Positions 62,411-64,000 of a DNA stretch of 64,000 nucleotides are shown here, piece after piece. The notes below the pieces were generated by a model that saw only the letters and a list, made by a program, of their open reading frames with translations, made no database searches and was not told where the DNA came from. The position numbers and the translations under genes were made by a program. The stretch covers positions 5,803,721-5,867,720 of the forward strand of contig NZ_CP076607.1 of NCBI RefSeq assembly GCF_018966525.1. The letters are read 5' to 3'. Positions within the stretch are counted from its first letter, which is position 1. Each line of letters begins with the position of its first letter. This DNA is from Paenibacillus sophorae. GTDB taxonomy: Bacteria; Bacillota; Bacilli; Paenibacillales; Paenibacillaceae.

Positions 62411-63152
62411 TGCCTACACCCCCATTCAAGCCCCGAGGCCGCGATGCGTTCGGAAGGCGCCTCGTTCGCATACGCTCCATGAAATGGGTCAGCCTCTGTT
62501 TTCGTTCATCGAAATCCAAGCCAGCCATCAGCAGCCCAATGTCCGCCCGTTGAAGGTCTTCGACTGCCTTAATCTGCTCGGATGAAAGAAACGGCCGGAT
62601 CGATTCTCCCTTCGCAATCCCGTTCGCTTCACGGAACTTCTTTGCACTCATTCCCAGTACGATCCGATTAATCATGTCCGCTTCGTTGCTGAAATGGTAG
62701 TGCATTGGCTGTTCCTTCGAGTCGGCTATCGCTTGGGTGAAGGCGGGGTGCTCCAATTTGGCAGCCAGTAAAGAACTGATGAACGAAGCCATCGCCTCGA
62801 AGCGGTTCAGTAACCCGATCTTGACGGCCATCGCCTTGGCTCCTGTAAAGCCCATGACAATGAGCATCGCTCCTTTGTATGTCATCAGGATTTGGCGGTT
62901 CTGCTTTCCGGAAGCGTCTTTGTATTTGTCCTCAAAGAAGTTATCTTTATAGAACTCCTCGATCGTCTGACCTGCGAGCAGAAGGACCACTTCATCACTC
63001 AATCCATTTTTGGATTCAGTGATTTCGTCGATTGAACGCAGAATATGGTAATGGTTCTTATCGAATTCGCCGGCCACTTGCCGACTGCTGTACACCGCCT
63101 TATCATTCATGGCGTACAAGCCGTATTCTGTGTTCAGGATCAATTTTGTCAT
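62400..63152 (-). CDS. Rha-family phage regulatory protein
   Basis: 250 aa from ATG 63152 (AGGGAG upstream). The N-terminal ~110 residues are the Rha domain (VYSSRQVAGEFDKNHYHILR, FFEDKYKDASGKQNRQILMT). The C-terminal part with SNEADMINRIVLGMSAKKFR is similar to antirepressor C-terminal modules. Rha proteins act as phage-encoded regulators or antirepressors in the early region. Confidence 0.88.
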   Translation of the reverse strand: MTKLILNTEYGLYAMNDKAVYSSRQVAGEFDKNHYHILRSIDEITESKNGLSDEVVLLLAGQTIEEFYKDNFFEDKYKDASGKQNRQILMTYKGAMLIVMGFTGAKAMAVKIGLLNRFEAMASFISSLLAAKLEHPAFTQAIADSKEQPMHYHFSNEADMINRIVLGMSAKKFREANGIAKGESIRPFLSSEQIKAVEDLQRADIGLLMAGLDFDERKQRLTHFMERMRTRRLPNASRPRGLNGGVGIDS

Positions 63153-63379
63153 TAGATCGTTCTCCCTTCTTGGTGGCAATTTATCTGCCCGGGCTAACTA
63201 TCGCGGCATCCCTCCCTTTAGTTGCAGGCATAACGGAAAATTCCGTTTTGGTCTCTTACGGTTATGAAATCAACCCTACGCACTTGTGAATAGATTGTGT
63301 ATTAGCTATGTGCATGGGAATATTTTGAAACCACTTGAAATCGACTGCGTATGAGATTATCAATGAGTGGCGATACCAT

Positions 63380-63685
63380 TTAACGAGGACGGTTCAGATC
63401 GTGGAAATGCTCGTCCAGGAAACGCTGCATTTCCAACCCCCGGAACATCCAGCGCCCGCCCTCGCAGTTATTTGTGATGAACTGCATTTGCTCCTTGAAT
63501 GCGGGGTTTAAAAGGACGTTTTCGAGAAGCCAGTCCCTTTTGCGACAAGTTTCAGCTTCGAGGCGTTTTAAGTCCCACCACATTCCCGGGCCTTTATCTT
63601 GGAGAAGACGCCTCGTTTCATCTTCAATGAGTTGTCGGATATATTTCGGATCAATAATGATTTTGAACTCTGTTCTTTCCTCCAT
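63380..63685 (-). CDS. DUF771-type phage protein
   Basis: 101 aa from ATG 63685 (GGAGAGGGAAGTC). The pattern WWDLKRLEAETCRKRDWLLE, NCEGGRWMFRGLEMQRFLDE matches phage DUF771 proteins, short HTH-like products of early regions. It overlaps the neighbour by 35 nt. Confidence 0.8.
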   Translation of the reverse strand: MEERTEFKIIIDPKYIRQLIEDETRRLLQDKGPGMWWDLKRLEAETCRKRDWLLENVLLNPAFKEQMQFITNNCEGGRWMFRGLEMQRFLDEHFHDLNRPR

Positions 63686-63977
63686 GACTTCCCTCTCCTT
63701 TAATTTCTTGATTGCCTGTACTTCGAATTAATTCAAATAATTCAGAGGGGATTAATTCTCTCGCCGCCGCTAAACGAAGCTCGATTTCATCAATTTCAAT
63801 AATTTCGGCTAATGCTTTATTAATGTGATCTTTTGCTGGGGGAAGATTTCCATTTTGCAATTTGCTTAATATCGCCCTATCTACCCACAAGTCTTTTTTT
63901 GCGAGTTTCATACAAACTTGACCGAGAGACATTTTTTTAGCGGCTATACCTTGTTTAATGAGTTCGGCATAGGTCAT
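63651..63977 (-). CDS. Cro/CI-type HTH regulator
   Basis: 108 aa from ATG 63977 (AAAGGAGG upstream). The HTH is at ~8-60 (LIKQGIAAKKMSLGQVCMKL, RAILSKLQNGNLPP). It is the first gene of the minus-strand early operon; the repressor and integrase are expected to its right, beyond the window. Confidence 0.8.
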   Translation of the reverse strand: MTYAELIKQGIAAKKMSLGQVCMKLAKKDLWVDRAILSKLQNGNLPPAKDHINKALAEIIEIDEIELRLAAARELIPSELFELIRSTGNQEIKGEGSHGGKNRVQNHY

Positions 63978-64000
63978 AAAATTTTTCCTCCTTTCATTCG

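Overview
The window looks like chromosome from a Paenibacillus-type endospore-forming Firmicute. The evidence is the 16S/23S sequence style, a long tRNA run behind the rRNA operon, and the sporulation/germination block pdaB, kbaA, gerD, salA(mrp) and cwlD, which sits near rpsI as in Bacillus subtilis. These assignments come from reading the sequence and recalling families; no database search was run.

Layout. (1) 1-8.2 kb is the end of a PBSX-like contractile-tail element, mostly on the minus strand and cut by the left window edge. It holds tail terminator, sheath, tube, chaperone (with a canonical -1 frameshift site), tape measure, LysM protein and the start of an XkdQ-like protein. An ArpU-like late regulator, an XRE repressor and an ImmA-type protease sit beside it. 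No capsid, portal or terminase gene is visible upstream of the tail genes, so it may be a headless, tailocin-like element. A 66-nt piece of 23S rRNA lies in its control region. (2) 8.3-14.9 kb is an rRNA operon on the minus strand in the order 16S, 5S, tRNA-Ile, tRNA-Ala, 23S, 5S, followed by eleven tRNAs and a strong terminator. (3) 15.0-23.4 kb is the host block: a small unknown protein, a SpoIIM-family membrane protein, pdaB, a PPK2-type kinase, kbaA, gerD, salA, cwlD, sat and cysH.

(4) 23.6-64 kb is a large prophage integrated in the 3' end of rpsI. Only the last 19 codons of S9 and its terminator remain at the left junction (23594-23708). The other junction, the restored rpsI and the integrase should lie beyond the right edge. 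Left-end genes include a YolD-like protein, a HicA/HicB toxin-antitoxin pair and a moron-like membrane protein. Then come lysis genes (holin, amidase, XhlA-like), tail fibre and baseplate (I, J, W, U, V-like, D, X), a tape measure, a P2-type E/E' frameshift pair, tube and sheath. The lambda-type head module follows (Z, connectors, protease-capsid fusion, portal, gpW, TerL, TerS). The phage is therefore a chimera of a lambda-like head and a P2-like contractile tail. Rightwards are a late-control region, cargo genes, replication genes (DnaB-type helicase and an O-type initiator carrying iterons) and early regulators (Rha-type, DUF771-like, two XRE/Cro-like).

The most striking signals are: a complete type I hammerhead ribozyme candidate 20 nt behind hicB (25454-25536), with a GGG/CCC loop-loop contact; two independent programmed -1 frameshift sites, one per element (A AAA AAC and T TTT TTG); five 19-bp palindromic iterons inside the replication initiator gene that use all three reading frames; an array of GGGTCA motifs spaced by one helical turn in the late-control region; and the 23S rRNA fragment in the left element.
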